From Paraburkholderia sp. (GTDB lineage Bacteria > Pseudomonadota > Gammaproteobacteria > Burkholderiales > Burkholderiaceae), in the NCBI RefSeq assembly GCF_028283785.1, contig NZ_JAPWKB010000001.1:1-64000 (forward strand): DNA of 64,000 nucleotides. The letters are read 5' to 3'. Position 1 is the first letter of the stretch, and each line of letters begins with the position of its first letter. Shown one piece after another: positions 38,108-47,227 of the stretch. A program made the position numbers and the translations under genes. The notes below the pieces were generated by a model. That model worked only from the letters and a program-made list of their open reading frames with translations. It made no database searches and was not told the origin of the DNA.

Positions 38108-38438
38108 GCGGTGTTCCTCGATGAATAGGGTTGTCAGGATGGCGTGCGGACTGCGCTTTTTTGCGCATTTTTGTGTATTTCATCCATGACACAGATTGAT
38201 GTCCACAACGTGTCAGACGACGATACTTTACCCGTCGCGCGTTGTATTTATTTGGCAGCTTGCAAATTTGGGTATTTGAATTTAGCCTTCGCTCGTAACC
38301 GATACGAACATCGAATGTTCGAAATGGAATAGAAAGCTGCGGAATCCGAACACGGCTTTCGACGCGCCCGGACGACCGCACGGCGCTCGTCGAAGCGGAT
38401 TTACTTTCCTTCGAACACTCGCCGCCAGGACAACCGCA
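38108..38438. other. Divergent deoR-ugpQ control region
   Basis: A gap of 331 bases, AT-richer than the surroundings, with stretches such as 38155-38185 that are poly-T rich and with CGAACAT/ATGTTCG half-sites near 38305-38321. No credible gene is seen. It should hold both promoters and the operator. Confidence 0.5.
38305..38321. promoter_or_regulatory. Palindrome with GlpR-type half-sites
   Basis: CGAACAT-CGA-ATGTTCG, a perfect 7-bp inverted repeat. Each arm equals the half-site of the E. coli GlpR operator (ATGTTCG/CGAACAT), though their order is inverted relative to that operator. It lies about 115 bases before ugpQ and beside a DeoR/GlpR-type gene, making it the best operator candidate. 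Confidence 0.5.
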
Positions 38439-39218
38439 ATGAACCTCGACGCACGTAACCGCGATCGCGACGCACACGGCGTGATGCCGGCGTGGCCGTA
38501 TCCGCGCCTCGTCGCGCATCGCTGCGGCGGCAAGCTCGCGCCCGAGAACACGCTGGCGGGTTTCGACGCATGCGTGCGGCACGGTTATTCGATGGTGGAG
38601 TTCGACGCGAAGCTGTCCGCCGACAACCGCGTCTATCTGCTGCACGACGACGATCTCGACCGCACCACCAATGGCCACGGCCCTGCGAAGGTCCAGCCGT
38701 GGGACGCGCTCGCCGCGCTCGACGCCGGTTCGTGGTTCGGCGCGCAATTCGACGGCACGCGTCTGCCGACACTGGAACAGGCCGCCGAACGATGCGAGCG
38801 CGACGGCATCTTCGCGAACATCGAAATCAAGCCGTGTCCGGGGCGTGACGTGGAAACCGGCGAGCGGGTCGCGCGCGCTGCGCTGAAGTTGTGGCGTTCG
38901 GCGACGCCGTTGCTGTCGTCGTTTTCATTCGACGCGCTGGCCGCCGCGCGCGACGCCGCGCCGTCGTTGCCGCGCGGCATGCTGTTCGAAACCATTCCCG
39001 CCGACTGGCTGGCGATCGTCCGCGAACTCGATTGCGTCGCGCTGCATGCCGATCACACCGAATTCACCGAGCCGCTGGTCGCGCAGATTCGCGCGGCGGG
39101 TTTGCGCACGCTCGCGTACACCGTCAACGATCCGGCACGCGCGCGGTTGCTCGCGCAATGGGGCGTCGATCTGATCTGCACCGACCGCCTCGACCTGCTG
39201 ACCGCCGACCTGCTCTAA
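38439..39218 (+). CDS. ugpQ: Glycerophosphodiester phosphodiesterase
   Basis: A 259-residue cytoplasmic GDPD enzyme that releases glycerol 3-phosphate from glycerophosphodiesters. The active-site signature is present: RLVAHRCGGKLAPENTLAGF, MVEFDAKLSADNRVYLLHDDDLDRTTNGHG, and IFANIEIKPCPG, then LLSSFSFDALAAAR and LRTLAYTVND near the end. Size matches UgpQ. It lies first in a run with an ABC importer and divergent from a GlpR-type repressor. Confidence 0.93.
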   Translation: MNLDARNRDRDAHGVMPAWPYPRLVAHRCGGKLAPENTLAGFDACVRHGYSMVEFDAKLSADNRVYLLHDDDLDRTTNGHGPAKVQPWDALAALDAGSWFGAQFDGTRLPTLEQAAERCERDGIFANIEIKPCPGRDVETGERVARAALKLWRSATPLLSSFSFDALAAARDAAPSLPRGMLFETIPADWLAIVRELDCVALHADHTEFTEPLVAQIRAAGLRTLAYTVNDPARARLLAQWGVDLICTDRLDLLTADLL

Positions 39219-39418
39219 CGCGCTTCACCGAATCGCTTCACCGAATTACGCGTCACCCGCATCACGTGTCAGGCTTCGACACACGCACGCGCCGCCGCAC
39301 GGCCTTGCTCGCCACGAATACCGCATAGAAAACACGCCGCAGCGCGCCACGCGCCTGCGCGCGAACGAATAAGCAGTTTTCCTAACGTAGCAATTTTCGG
39401 CAGAGGATGGGGAATACC

Positions 39419-40531
39419 ATGAACCGCACCTGGTTAAGTCGTGTCGTGTCGATGTCGGCCGTCGTGGGCGTGGCGGCGGGAGGCGTGAGCAGCGCTTCCG
39501 CAGCGGCGCCCGACGCACTGGTTGCCGCAGCGAAGCAGGAAGGCCAGCTCACCGTGATCGCGCTGCCGCACGACTGGTGTAACTACGGCCAGCTGATTCC
39601 CGCGTTCACGAAGAAATACGGCATCAAGGTCAACGAACTCAATCCGGATGCGGGTTCCGGCGACGAAATCGAAGCAATCAAGGCGAACAAGGGCAACAAG
39701 GGTCCGCAAGCGCCTGACGTGATCGACGTCGGTCTGTCGTTTGGACCGGCCGCGAAAGCGCAAGGTCTGTTGCAGCCGTACAAGGTGTCGACCTGGAAGA
39801 CGATTCCCGATTCGCAGAAAGATGCCGAAGGCTACTGGACCGGCGACTACTACGGTGTGCTCGCATTCGAAGTGAACACCGACATGATCGACAAGGTGCC
39901 GACCGACTGGCCCGATCTGATGAAATCGGACTACAAGAATTCGGTGTCGCTGGCGGGTGATCCGCGAGCCGCCAATCAGGCGATTCAGGCGGTGTTCGCC
40001 GCTGGACTTTCGCAGGCCAAAGGCGATCAGTCGAAGGCCGACGCAGCGGGCCTGAAATTCTTCGCCGATCTGAACAAGGCGGGCAACTTCGTGCCGGTGA
40101 TCGGCAAGGCGGCGTCGCTCGCGCAAGGCACGACGCCGATCATCGTGCGTTGGGACTACAACGCGCTTGCCGATCGCGACACGCTGAAGGGCAATCCGAA
40201 GGTGCAGGTCGTCGTGCCGAAGACCGGCGCGGTCGCCGGTGTCTACACGCAGGCCATCAGCGCTTACGCGCCGCATCCGAACGCCGCGAAACTGTGGCTC
40301 GAATTCCTGTATTCGGACGAAGGGCAGATCGGCTGGCTCGAAGGGTATTGCCATCCGGTGCGCTTCAACGACCTGGTCGCGCAAAAGAAGGTGCCGAAAG
40401 CTGTCCTCGACAAGCTGCCGCCGCCGGCCGCGTACAAGAACGTCGTGTTCCCGTCGCTTGAAAAGCAGGATGCGACCAAGGACACGGTCACGAAGCAGTG
40501 GGACGCGTCGGTGGGCGCAAACGTCAAGTAA
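39419..40531 (+). CDS. ABC transporter substrate-binding protein
   Basis: A 370-residue periplasmic binding protein of the type II (Fe3+/polyamine/2-aminoethylphosphonate) class. A signal peptide ends near ASA-A (residue 28). The mature protein shows WCNYGQLIPAFTKKYGIKVNELNPDAGSGDEIEAI and ends in a region typical for this class. The following two permeases and ATPase form a full importer. Given ugpQ and the GlpR-type regulator, the substrate may be a glycerophosphodiester or related phosphate ester; this is inference, and the protein is not UgpB-like. Confidence 0.88.
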   Translation: MNRTWLSRVVSMSAVVGVAAGGVSSASAAAPDALVAAAKQEGQLTVIALPHDWCNYGQLIPAFTKKYGIKVNELNPDAGSGDEIEAIKANKGNKGPQAPDVIDVGLSFGPAAKAQGLLQPYKVSTWKTIPDSQKDAEGYWTGDYYGVLAFEVNTDMIDKVPTDWPDLMKSDYKNSVSLAGDPRAANQAIQAVFAAGLSQAKGDQSKADAAGLKFFADLNKAGNFVPVIGKAASLAQGTTPIIVRWDYNALADRDTLKGNPKVQVVVPKTGAVAGVYTQAISAYAPHPNAAKLWLEFLYSDEGQIGWLEGYCHPVRFNDLVAQKKVPKAVLDKLPPPAAYKNVVFPSLEKQDATKDTVTKQWDASVGANVK

Positions 40532-40537
40532 GCGGGG

Positions 40538-40559
40538 ACGGCGCGCTCCGGCGCGCCGT
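40538..40559 (+). other. Stable hairpin between binding protein and first permease
   Basis: A 9-bp stem (40538-40546 with 40551-40559) closed by TCCG, a UNCG-type tetraloop in RNA, starting six bases after the binding-protein stop. No long T-run follows, so partial termination or 3'-end stabilisation of the binding-protein mRNA is more likely than full stop. Confidence 0.55.
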
Positions 40560-40629
40560 TCGACCCGCGAGCAACGGGCTGTCGATGCATAGCGCGCCTG
40601 CGGGCGCGCGTTTGCCGTGAGGGTGAAGG

Positions 40630-41547
40630 ATGAATGCTTCAACGGATGCCGGATCGGCGCAACCGGTACTGTCAGCGCCACCGTCAGCGCCGCCGCGCGC
40701 TGCGTCGCAATGGCTGACCTGGATCGGCGTGCTGCCGTTCTTTCTCTTTGCGCTGCTGTTCCTGATCTTGCCGACGCTGTTTCTGATCGTCGGTGCGTTC
40801 CAGGATGCCCAAGGTCACTTCACGCTCGATAACTTCGTCCAGCTGCTTCAGCCCAGCGTGCTCGAAGCGTACTGGATCAGTTTCAAGGTCAGCGCGGCAT
40901 CGGCGCTGGGCGGCGCGGTGCTCGGTTCGCTGCTCGCGTGGGCGGCCGTGCAAGGCAAGCTGCCCGGCTGGATCCGTCCGACGCTGATGACGTTTTCCGG
41001 CGTCGCGTCGAACTTCGCGGGCGTGCCGCTCGCGTTCGCGTTCATCTGCACGCTCGGGCGCGTCGGCCTCGTCACGGTGCTGCTGAAAAAGTACACCGGC
41101 CTCAATCTGTATTCGACCGGCTTCAGCATTCTCAGCTTCGCGGGCTTGACGATTACCTATCTGTACTTTCAGATTCCATTGATGGTGCTGATCATCACGC
41201 CCGCGCTCGACGGTCTGAAGCGCGAGTGGCGCGAAGCCTGCGATTGCCTCGGCGGCACCGCGTTTCAGTACTGGCGATACGTTGCGTTGCCGGTGTTGTG
41301 GCCCAGCGTGCTCGGCGCGACGCTGCTGCTGTTCGCCAACTCGTTCGGCGCGGTCGCGACCGCCTATGCGCTGACCGGCAGTTCGCTGAATATCGTGACG
41401 ATCCTGCTGTACGCGCAAATCCGCGGCGACGTGCTGCATAACCCGAACCTCGGCTATGCACTCGCGCTCGGGATGATTCTGGTCACGGGGATTTCGAATG
41501 GCGGTTATATCTGGCTGCGCGCACGCGCCGAACGGGGGCGTCGATGA
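40630..41547 (+). CDS. ABC transporter permease, first subunit
   Basis: A 305-residue inner-membrane protein with about six spans and the permease motif region DGLKREWREACDCLGGTAFQYWRYVALPVLWPSVLGA, the EAA loop that docks the ATPase. It is of the CysTW/polyamine type like its partner. It overlaps the second permease gene by four bases (ATGA). Confidence 0.92.
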   Translation: MNASTDAGSAQPVLSAPPSAPPRAASQWLTWIGVLPFFLFALLFLILPTLFLIVGAFQDAQGHFTLDNFVQLLQPSVLEAYWISFKVSAASALGGAVLGSLLAWAAVQGKLPGWIRPTLMTFSGVASNFAGVPLAFAFICTLGRVGLVTVLLKKYTGLNLYSTGFSILSFAGLTITYLYFQIPLMVLIITPALDGLKREWREACDCLGGTAFQYWRYVALPVLWPSVLGATLLLFANSFGAVATAYALTGSSLNIVTILLYAQIRGDVLHNPNLGYALALGMILVTGISNGGYIWLRARAERGRR

Positions 41548-42392
41548 GCGCGCCACTTGAAGCGGTCAACGCGGCCACGTCGGCCGCGCCGAACGCCGCG
41601 CAGAGTCAGTCGCGCGTCGGCGCGTGGACGGCGGTGATCGTCGGTTCGCTGTATTTCTTGATTCCGCTCGCGGCGACCTTCGAGTTCAGTCTGCGCATGC
41701 GGCGCGGCGTCTACAGCTTCGACGCGTACAAGGTCGTGCTCGGCGATCCGAACTTCCAGGCGTCGTTCGGCTATTCGATCCTGATGGCGCTGTTGACGAT
41801 CGTCGTCGGCATTCTGCTGGTCGTGCCGACCGCGTATTGGGTGCAACTGCGTCTGCCGAAACTGCGGCCGCTGGTGGAGTTCATCACGCTGCTGCCGCTG
41901 GTGATTCCGGCGATCGTGATCGTGTTCGGCTATCTGCGCATCTATAACAGCAGCTCGATCCTGCCGCTGACCGGCAACGAACGCGCCACCGATTTCCTGC
42001 TGGTGTGCGGCTACGTGGTGTTGTCGCTGCCGTATATGTATCGCTCCGTCGATGCCGGGTTGCGCGCGGTCGATATCCGTTCGCTGACCGAAGCCGCCGA
42101 ATGTCTCGGCGCGAGCTGGCCGACCATTCTGTTCAAGGTGATTTTCCCGAATATCCGCTCGGGCATTCTGTCGGGCGCGTTTCTGACCTTTGCCGTGGTG
42201 ATCGGTGAGTTCACGCTCGCGAGTCTGCTCGACCGGCCGGCGTTCGGGCCGTATCTGCAACTGATCGGCGCGAACCGTGCGTACGAGCCGTCGGCGCTGG
42301 CGATCATCGCGTTCGTCGTCACGTGGGCGTCGATGGGCCTGATTCAGGTGTTCGGTTCGGCGCGCGGCGCGGCGCGGTCCCAAACCCGCTGA
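41544..42392 (+). CDS. ABC transporter permease, second subunit
   Basis: A 282-residue inner-membrane permease, six spans. The EAA loop is seen in DIRSLTEAAECLGASWPTILFKVIFPNIRSGILSGAFL. It forms a heterodimer with the preceding permease. The start overlaps the stop of that gene. The ATP-binding gene begins 89 bases downstream. Confidence 0.92.
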   Translation: MSAPLEAVNAATSAAPNAAQSQSRVGAWTAVIVGSLYFLIPLAATFEFSLRMRRGVYSFDAYKVVLGDPNFQASFGYSILMALLTIVVGILLVVPTAYWVQLRLPKLRPLVEFITLLPLVIPAIVIVFGYLRIYNSSSILPLTGNERATDFLLVCGYVVLSLPYMYRSVDAGLRAVDIRSLTEAAECLGASWPTILFKVIFPNIRSGILSGAFLTFAVVIGEFTLASLLDRPAFGPYLQLIGANRAYEPSALAIIAFVVTWASMGLIQVFGSARGAARSQTR

Positions 42393-42481
42393 CCCGCTGA
42401 TCGACCACGCGACGTCGCCTTCCGGTTTCGCCGCCGGGTTTTCAAACGCTCCCACTTTCTGCTGATCGAAGGCATCGAATC

Positions 42482-43552
42482 ATGGCATTTCTGGAAATCG
42501 AAAATCTGCACAAGTCGTTCGGTGCGAACACGGCGCTGCATCACTTCGACATGCAGATCGAGCGCGGGGAATTCGTCACGTTTCTCGGACCGTCCGGCTG
42601 CGGCAAGACCACGGTGCTGCGGATGATCGCCGGTTTCGAAACGCCGACGCGCGGCGTGATCCGGCTCGACGGCAAGAACGTCACGCACGTGCGCACGCGG
42701 CAACGCAAAGTGGGCATGGTGTTTCAGTCGTACGCACTGTTTCCGAACATGACGGTCGCGGACAACATCGGTTTCGGCTTGCGCGTCGCGAACCGTCCGG
42801 CCGCGGAAATCCGGACGCGTGTCGAAGAGATGCTGCAACTGATCAAGCTGCCGCACGTCGCGGAGCGGTATCCGTGGCAACTGTCGGGCGGCCAGCAGCA
42901 GCGCGTCGCGCTCGCGCGGGCGCTGGCGGGCAAGCCGCAAGTGTTGCTGCTCGACGAACCGCTGTCGGCGCTCGACGCGAAAATCCGCATTTCGTTGCGG
43001 CAGGACATTCGCGCGCTGCAACGCGAACTCGGCATCACGTCAGTCTTCGTCACGCACGATCAGGAAGAAGCGCTGTCGATTTCCGACCGGATCGTCGTGA
43101 TGAACGAAGGCCGCGTCGAGCAGGTCGGGTCGCCGTCGGAAATCTATAACTATCCGCGCACGCGCTTTGTCGCGTCGTTCGTCGGCACGCTGAATATCCT
43201 CAACGGTCAGGTCGTCGATCCGGCCAGCGGACGCATGGCGGTGGACGGCCAGGAACTGGTCACGTCGCACGCGCTGCCGGCCGGCGACGCGGGCAAGCAG
43301 CGCCTGCTCGCGCTGCGTCCCGAAGCGATCGTGCTGGAACCGGCGGCGGCGGGGCGCAACACGCTGCGCGCGACCGTCGAGGAAGTGAGCTTTCTCGGCG
43401 CGGTGGTGCGCATCCGCACGCGGGTGAAAGACGCCGTGATTTCACTGGATGTGTTCAACGACCCGAATCGCGCGCTGCCCGAACGCGGCCAGCCGGTTGC
43501 GCTGGGTTTCTCGCACGACAACCTGCTCGTGCTGGAAGAAGGCACGGCCTGA
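42482..43552 (+). CDS. ABC transporter ATP-binding protein (polyamine/Fe3+ type with TOBE domain)
   Basis: A 356-residue ATPase: Walker A GPSGCGKTTVLR, Q-loop VFQSYALFPNMTV, signature LSGGQQQRVALARAL, Walker B VLLLDEPLSALD, H-switch FVTHDQEEALS. The C-terminal TOBE domain starts near residue 270 (LLALRPEAIVLE... NTLRATVEEVSFLGAVVRI). It powers the preceding permeases. It is the last gene of the ugpQ-ABC run; the dctA control region follows. Confidence 0.93.
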   Translation: MAFLEIENLHKSFGANTALHHFDMQIERGEFVTFLGPSGCGKTTVLRMIAGFETPTRGVIRLDGKNVTHVRTRQRKVGMVFQSYALFPNMTVADNIGFGLRVANRPAAEIRTRVEEMLQLIKLPHVAERYPWQLSGGQQQRVALARALAGKPQVLLLDEPLSALDAKIRISLRQDIRALQRELGITSVFVTHDQEEALSISDRIVVMNEGRVEQVGSPSEIYNYPRTRFVASFVGTLNILNGQVVDPASGRMAVDGQELVTSHALPAGDAGKQRLLALRPEAIVLEPAAAGRNTLRATVEEVSFLGAVVRIRTRVKDAVISLDVFNDPNRALPERGQPVALGFSHDNLLVLEEGTA

Positions 43553-43595
43553 AACGCGCCGACCCATCGGTCTAAGTAGATACCCTGATCCCAGA

Positions 43596-43636
43596 TTTCC
43601 GGAAACCGCGACAGCTTTTGTCCGGATTTCCGGAAA
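43596..43636. promoter_or_regulatory. Twin palindromes, probable DctD enhancer sites
   Basis: Two identical TTTCCGGAAA palindromes (43596-43605 and 43627-43636), centres 31 bases apart, about three helical turns, so on the same face of DNA. They lie 70-110 bases upstream of the sigma-54 promoter of dctA, the expected position for DctD dimers. Confidence 0.7.
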
Positions 43637-43704
43637 ACCAGATCGGCACGCCACCTGATAGTTAAAAAAAGTCTATAAATCAGTGGCCTAGCCGATATTC
43701 GAGA

Positions 43705-43721
43705 TTGGCATCGACCTTGCA
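43705..43721 (+). promoter_or_regulatory. Sigma-54 promoter of dctA
   Basis: TTGGCATCGACCTTGCA: the invariant GG (43707-43708) and GC (43719-43720) are separated by exactly ten bases, and the flanks fit the consensus. Transcription should begin near 43732. Confidence 0.85.
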
Positions 43722-43772
43722 AAGTAAAAAGCGCGGCCGCAATGGCCCAAACAACTAAAGCAAGGAGACACG

Positions 43773-43802
43773 ATGCCTGATTTCCCTTCCCGGACCGTCT
43801 GA
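43773..43802 (+). CDS. Nine-codon leader ORF upstream of dctA
   Basis: ATG-initiated [12 protein letters not shown] with a strong AAGGAGA five bases upstream. It lies in the inferred 178-base dctA leader and ends about 107 bases before the dctA GTG. Nothing shows that it is translated; the better-than-average ribosome-binding site is the reason to list it. It could be a leader peptide or an upstream decoy. Confidence 0.4.
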   Translation: MPDFPSRTV

Positions 43803-43909
43803 ATTCGTCGTCTTGTCACGGCCTCGCGCCGCGCACAAACGAACCCTCATACCCGTTCGACGCTGCGCCGCGCATGAAGCCGCAGCCACACTACATAGCA
43901 GGAACCATT

Positions 43910-45190
43910 GTGAAGAAACCTATCCATAAAGTGCTGTATGTGCAGGTGATCGTCGCGATCATCATCGGCATTATTCTCGGCCACTATTCGCCGGCGCTCG
44001 CGGTCGACATGAAGCCGCTCGGCGACGCGTTCATCAAGCTGATCAAGATGGTGATCGGGCCGATCATCTTCTGTACCGTCGTGACCGGCATCGCCGGGAT
44101 GGAAGACATGAAGAAGGTCGGGCGGGTCGGCGGCAAGGCGCTGCTGTACTTCGAAATCGTGTCGTCGTTCGCGCTGGTGCTGGGCCTCGCGGCGACCCAC
44201 CTGCTGCGTCCGGGTGTCGGCTTCAACGTCGATCCGGCGACGCTCGACGGCAAGGCGGTCGCGTCGTACGCCGCGAAGGCGCACGGCCAGACCACGGTCG
44301 ATTTCCTGATGCACATCATTCCGGACACGTTGTCGTCGGCCTTCGCGCAGGGCGAAATCCTGCAGATCCTGCTGATCGCGCTGCTGTTCGGTAGCGTGCT
44401 CGCGACGCTCGGACCGCGCGGCAAGGTGGTGACGGACTTCATCGACGGTTTGTCGAGCGTGCTGTTCGGCGTGGTGCGGATCATCACGAAGCTGGCGCCG
44501 ATCGGCGCGTTCGGCGCGATGGCGTTCACCATCGGCAAATACGGCATCGGCTCGCTGCTGCCGATGCTCAAGCTGATCGGCACGTTCTATCTGACCTCGA
44601 TCGTGTTCGTGGTCGTGGTGCTGGGGATCATCGCGCGCGCGGTGGGCTTCAACATCCTGCGCTTCGTTGCGTACATCAAGGAAGAAATGCTGATCGTGCT
44701 GGGCACGAGCTCGTCGGAAGCGGCGCTGCCGCAACTGATGCTGAAGCTCGAAAAGCTCGGCTGCTCGCGCTCGGTGGTGGGTCTGGTGGTGCCGACCGGT
44801 TATTCGTTCAACCTCGACGGTACCAACATCTACATGACGATGGCCGTGCTGTTCATCGCGCAAGCCACCAACACCGACCTCACGTGGACCCAGCAACTGA
44901 CGCTGCTCGCGGTAACGATGCTGACGTCGAAGGGCGCCAGCGGCGTGACGGGCGCAGGCTTCATCACGCTGGCGGCGACGCTCGCCGTGGTGCCGACCAT
45001 TCCGCTGTCGGGCATGGTGCTGATCCTTGGTATCGACCGCTTCATGAGCGAATGCCGCGCGCTGACGAACATCGTCGGTAACGGCGTCGCGACGGTGGTG
45101 GTGTCGGCATGGGAAAAGGAACTGGATCGCGACAAGCTGCGCGCGGAGTTGCGCGGCGAGACGACAGTGCAGGAAACGGCCGGCGTCTGA
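43910..45190 (+). CDS. dctA: C4-dicarboxylate transporter DctA
   Basis: A 426-residue Na+/H+-coupled importer of succinate, fumarate and malate (DAACS family). I start at the GTG, which has AGGAA six bases upstream and gives [23 protein letters not shown], the usual DctA N-terminus; an ATG 12 codons earlier would add an unconserved piece. Family motifs include [18 protein letters not shown], the serine-rich [14 protein letters not shown] and [18 protein letters not shown]. It is followed four bases later by dctB. Confidence 0.95.
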   Translation: MKKPIHKVLYVQVIVAIIIGIILGHYSPALAVDMKPLGDAFIKLIKMVIGPIIFCTVVTGIAGMEDMKKVGRVGGKALLYFEIVSSFALVLGLAATHLLRPGVGFNVDPATLDGKAVASYAAKAHGQTTVDFLMHIIPDTLSSAFAQGEILQILLIALLFGSVLATLGPRGKVVTDFIDGLSSVLFGVVRIITKLAPIGAFGAMAFTIGKYGIGSLLPMLKLIGTFYLTSIVFVVVVLGIIARAVGFNILRFVAYIKEEMLIVLGTSSSEAALPQLMLKLEKLGCSRSVVGLVVPTGYSFNLDGTNIYMTMAVLFIAQATNTDLTWTQQLTLLAVTMLTSKGASGVTGAGFITLAATLAVVPTIPLSGMVLILGIDRFMSECRALTNIVGNGVATVVVSAWEKELDRDKLRAELRGETTVQETAGV

Positions 45191-45194
45191 TGTC

Positions 45195-47192
45195 ATGAAA
45201 GCGGCGGCGCGGGGCGCGTCTTCGGTGGGTTCAGACGAAGACGCGCGATATGCCACAATAGCCGACTCCTCCCGCTCGGAGTCCGCTAACGTGACGCGCC
45301 GTCTGCTGATTTTTTTCGCACTCGCCGCGGGGCTCGCGGCGGCGTGCGGTCTCACGTGGACCATCACCTGGCAGCGCGGTGTCGATGCGCTGCGGCAGAA
45401 CGCGGCGGTACGTGTCGATCGCACCGCGAATGCGCTGAAGAGCACGCTCGAACGCTACGAATCCCTGCCTTATCTGCTGGCCGAACATCCGTTCGTGCAA
45501 GACGTGCTGGTCGCCCCCGACCCGCTCAACGTCGAGCGCGCGAACCGTTACCTCGAAGACCTCAATCTGCATGCCCGTGCCACCGCCACGTATATCGTGA
45601 AAGCGGACGGCATCTGCGTGGCGGCAAGCAACTGGCACGACGCGGAGAGTTTCGTCGGCGTCGAATATCTGTTCCGGCCGTATTTCGTCGATGCGATCAA
45701 AGGCGGCGTGGGCCGCTTTTTCGGCATCGGCACGATCTCGCACGATCCCGGCTACTACATCTCGCAACCGGTGCGCCGTGACGGCAAGATCGTCGGCGTG
45801 GCGGTCGTCAAACTCAATCTCGAATGGTTTCAGGGCGCCGACGCGTCCGAGCCGCTGATCGTCACCGACGATCACGGCGTGATCTTTCTGTCGTCGGTGC
45901 CCGCGTGGAAATACCACACCGTGCGGCCCTTGTCCGGTCCGATTGCCGACTCGATCTTTCAGACACGCCAGTATGCGCAGCAGCAGATCGCGCCGTTGCC
46001 GGTGACGGTCGAGAGCGCGCTCGAAGGCGATGCGCAGATCGTGCGGATCGGCGGCGGACGCTATGCGCCGCGCTATCTGGCGTCGCGGCGCAGCATGGGC
46101 GAACCGGACTGGCATCTGATCACGCTCGCGCCGCTCGACCCCGTCAATAGCGACGCGCGCAACGCGACCATCGTGACCGGCTTCGGTTATGTGTCGCTGT
46201 GTCTGCTGGCGTTTTACTGGCGGATGCGCCGCTCGCGGATGCGCGAGATGATTCGCGGCCGCGCGCTGCTGCAAAAGGCGTATGCGGAACTGAACCAGCG
46301 CGTCGCCGAACGGACCGTGGATCTGTCCGAAGCGAACGAACAATTGCAGAAGGAAGTGGCCGAACGCACCCGCGCCGAGCAGGAATTGCGGGCCGCGCAC
46401 GATGAGCTGATCCAGGCGAGCAAGCTCGCGGCGCTCGGTCAGATGGCGGCCGGCATCACGCATGAATTGAATCAGCCGCTCGCCGCGTTGCGCAGCTTTT
46501 CCGACAACACGCGGGTGTTTCTGGCGCGCGGCGATCTCGGTTCCGCGCGCGAAAATCTCGAAGCGATTGCCGCGTTGACCGAGCGGATGGGCAAGATCAC
46601 GAACCAGCTGAAGCTGTTCGTCGGACGCGCGCGGCCGCGCAGCGCGCGGGCGCCGCTCGCACGTGCATTGCGCAATACGCTCGCGCTGTTGCAGAAGCGT
46701 TTGCAGGACGTGAGCGTCAAGGTGACGCTGCGCCATGCCGACGACGGCACCGACCCGGCGCAGCCTTTCGATGTCAACGACGAACATCCGCACCTCGTTG
46801 CGCACTGCGACGATCTGCGTCTCGAACAGGTGCTGATCAACCTGATCGGCAATGCGCTCGATGCGACCTCGGGCGTCGATGCGCCGCGTCTCGCGATCGA
46901 AATCGAAGCGACGGAATCGACGGTGTCGATCGCCGTCCACGACAACGGCCCCGGCATTCCCGACGACGTGTTGCCGCGCCTGTTCGAGCCGTTCTTCACG
47001 ACCAAGGAAATGGGACAAGGACTCGGACTCGGCCTTGCGATTTCATCGTCGATTGCGCGCGATTGCGGCGGCACGCTGATCGCCCGCAATGCCGCCGACG
47101 GCGGCGCGCAGTTCGTGCTGACGCTGCGTCGCGCGCGCGTGGCCGCGGCGGATCCTGTGCTGGCCGGCGGCGGTACACTCGGTGGCCAATAA
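45195..47192 (+). CDS. dctB: C4-dicarboxylate sensor histidine kinase DctB
   Basis: A 665-residue membrane kinase. Two spans (about residues 34-52 and 318-337) bracket a periplasmic dCache sensor (YIVKADGICVAASNWHDAESFVGVEYLFRPYF). A coiled coil with two heptad-rich segments follows (RVAERTVDLSEANEQLQKEVAERTRAEQELRAAH). The phospho-acceptor H-box is GITHELNQPLAALRSFSDN and the ATP-binding N and G boxes are VLINLIGNALDA and DNGPGIPDDVL... GQGLGLGLAIS. It starts four bases after dctA. Confidence 0.95.
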   Translation: MKAAARGASSVGSDEDARYATIADSSRSESANVTRRLLIFFALAAGLAAACGLTWTITWQRGVDALRQNAAVRVDRTANALKSTLERYESLPYLLAEHPFVQDVLVAPDPLNVERANRYLEDLNLHARATATYIVKADGICVAASNWHDAESFVGVEYLFRPYFVDAIKGGVGRFFGIGTISHDPGYYISQPVRRDGKIVGVAVVKLNLEWFQGADASEPLIVTDDHGVIFLSSVPAWKYHTVRPLSGPIADSIFQTRQYAQQQIAPLPVTVESALEGDAQIVRIGGGRYAPRYLASRRSMGEPDWHLITLAPLDPVNSDARNATIVTGFGYVSLCLLAFYWRMRRSRMREMIRGRALLQKAYAELNQRVAERTVDLSEANEQLQKEVAERTRAEQELRAAHDELIQASKLAALGQMAAGITHELNQPLAALRSFSDNTRVFLARGDLGSARENLEAIAALTERMGKITNQLKLFVGRARPRSARAPLARALRNTLALLQKRLQDVSVKVTLRHADDGTDPAQPFDVNDEHPHLVAHCDDLRLEQVLINLIGNALDATSGVDAPRLAIEIEATESTVSIAVHDNGPGIPDDVLPRLFEPFFTTKEMGQGLGLGLAISSSIARDCGGTLIARNAADGGAQFVLTLRRARVAAADPVLAGGGTLGGQ

Positions 47193-47227
47193 AGCGCACT
47201 CGCGCGATCCGATTTTCTGGTGACGAC

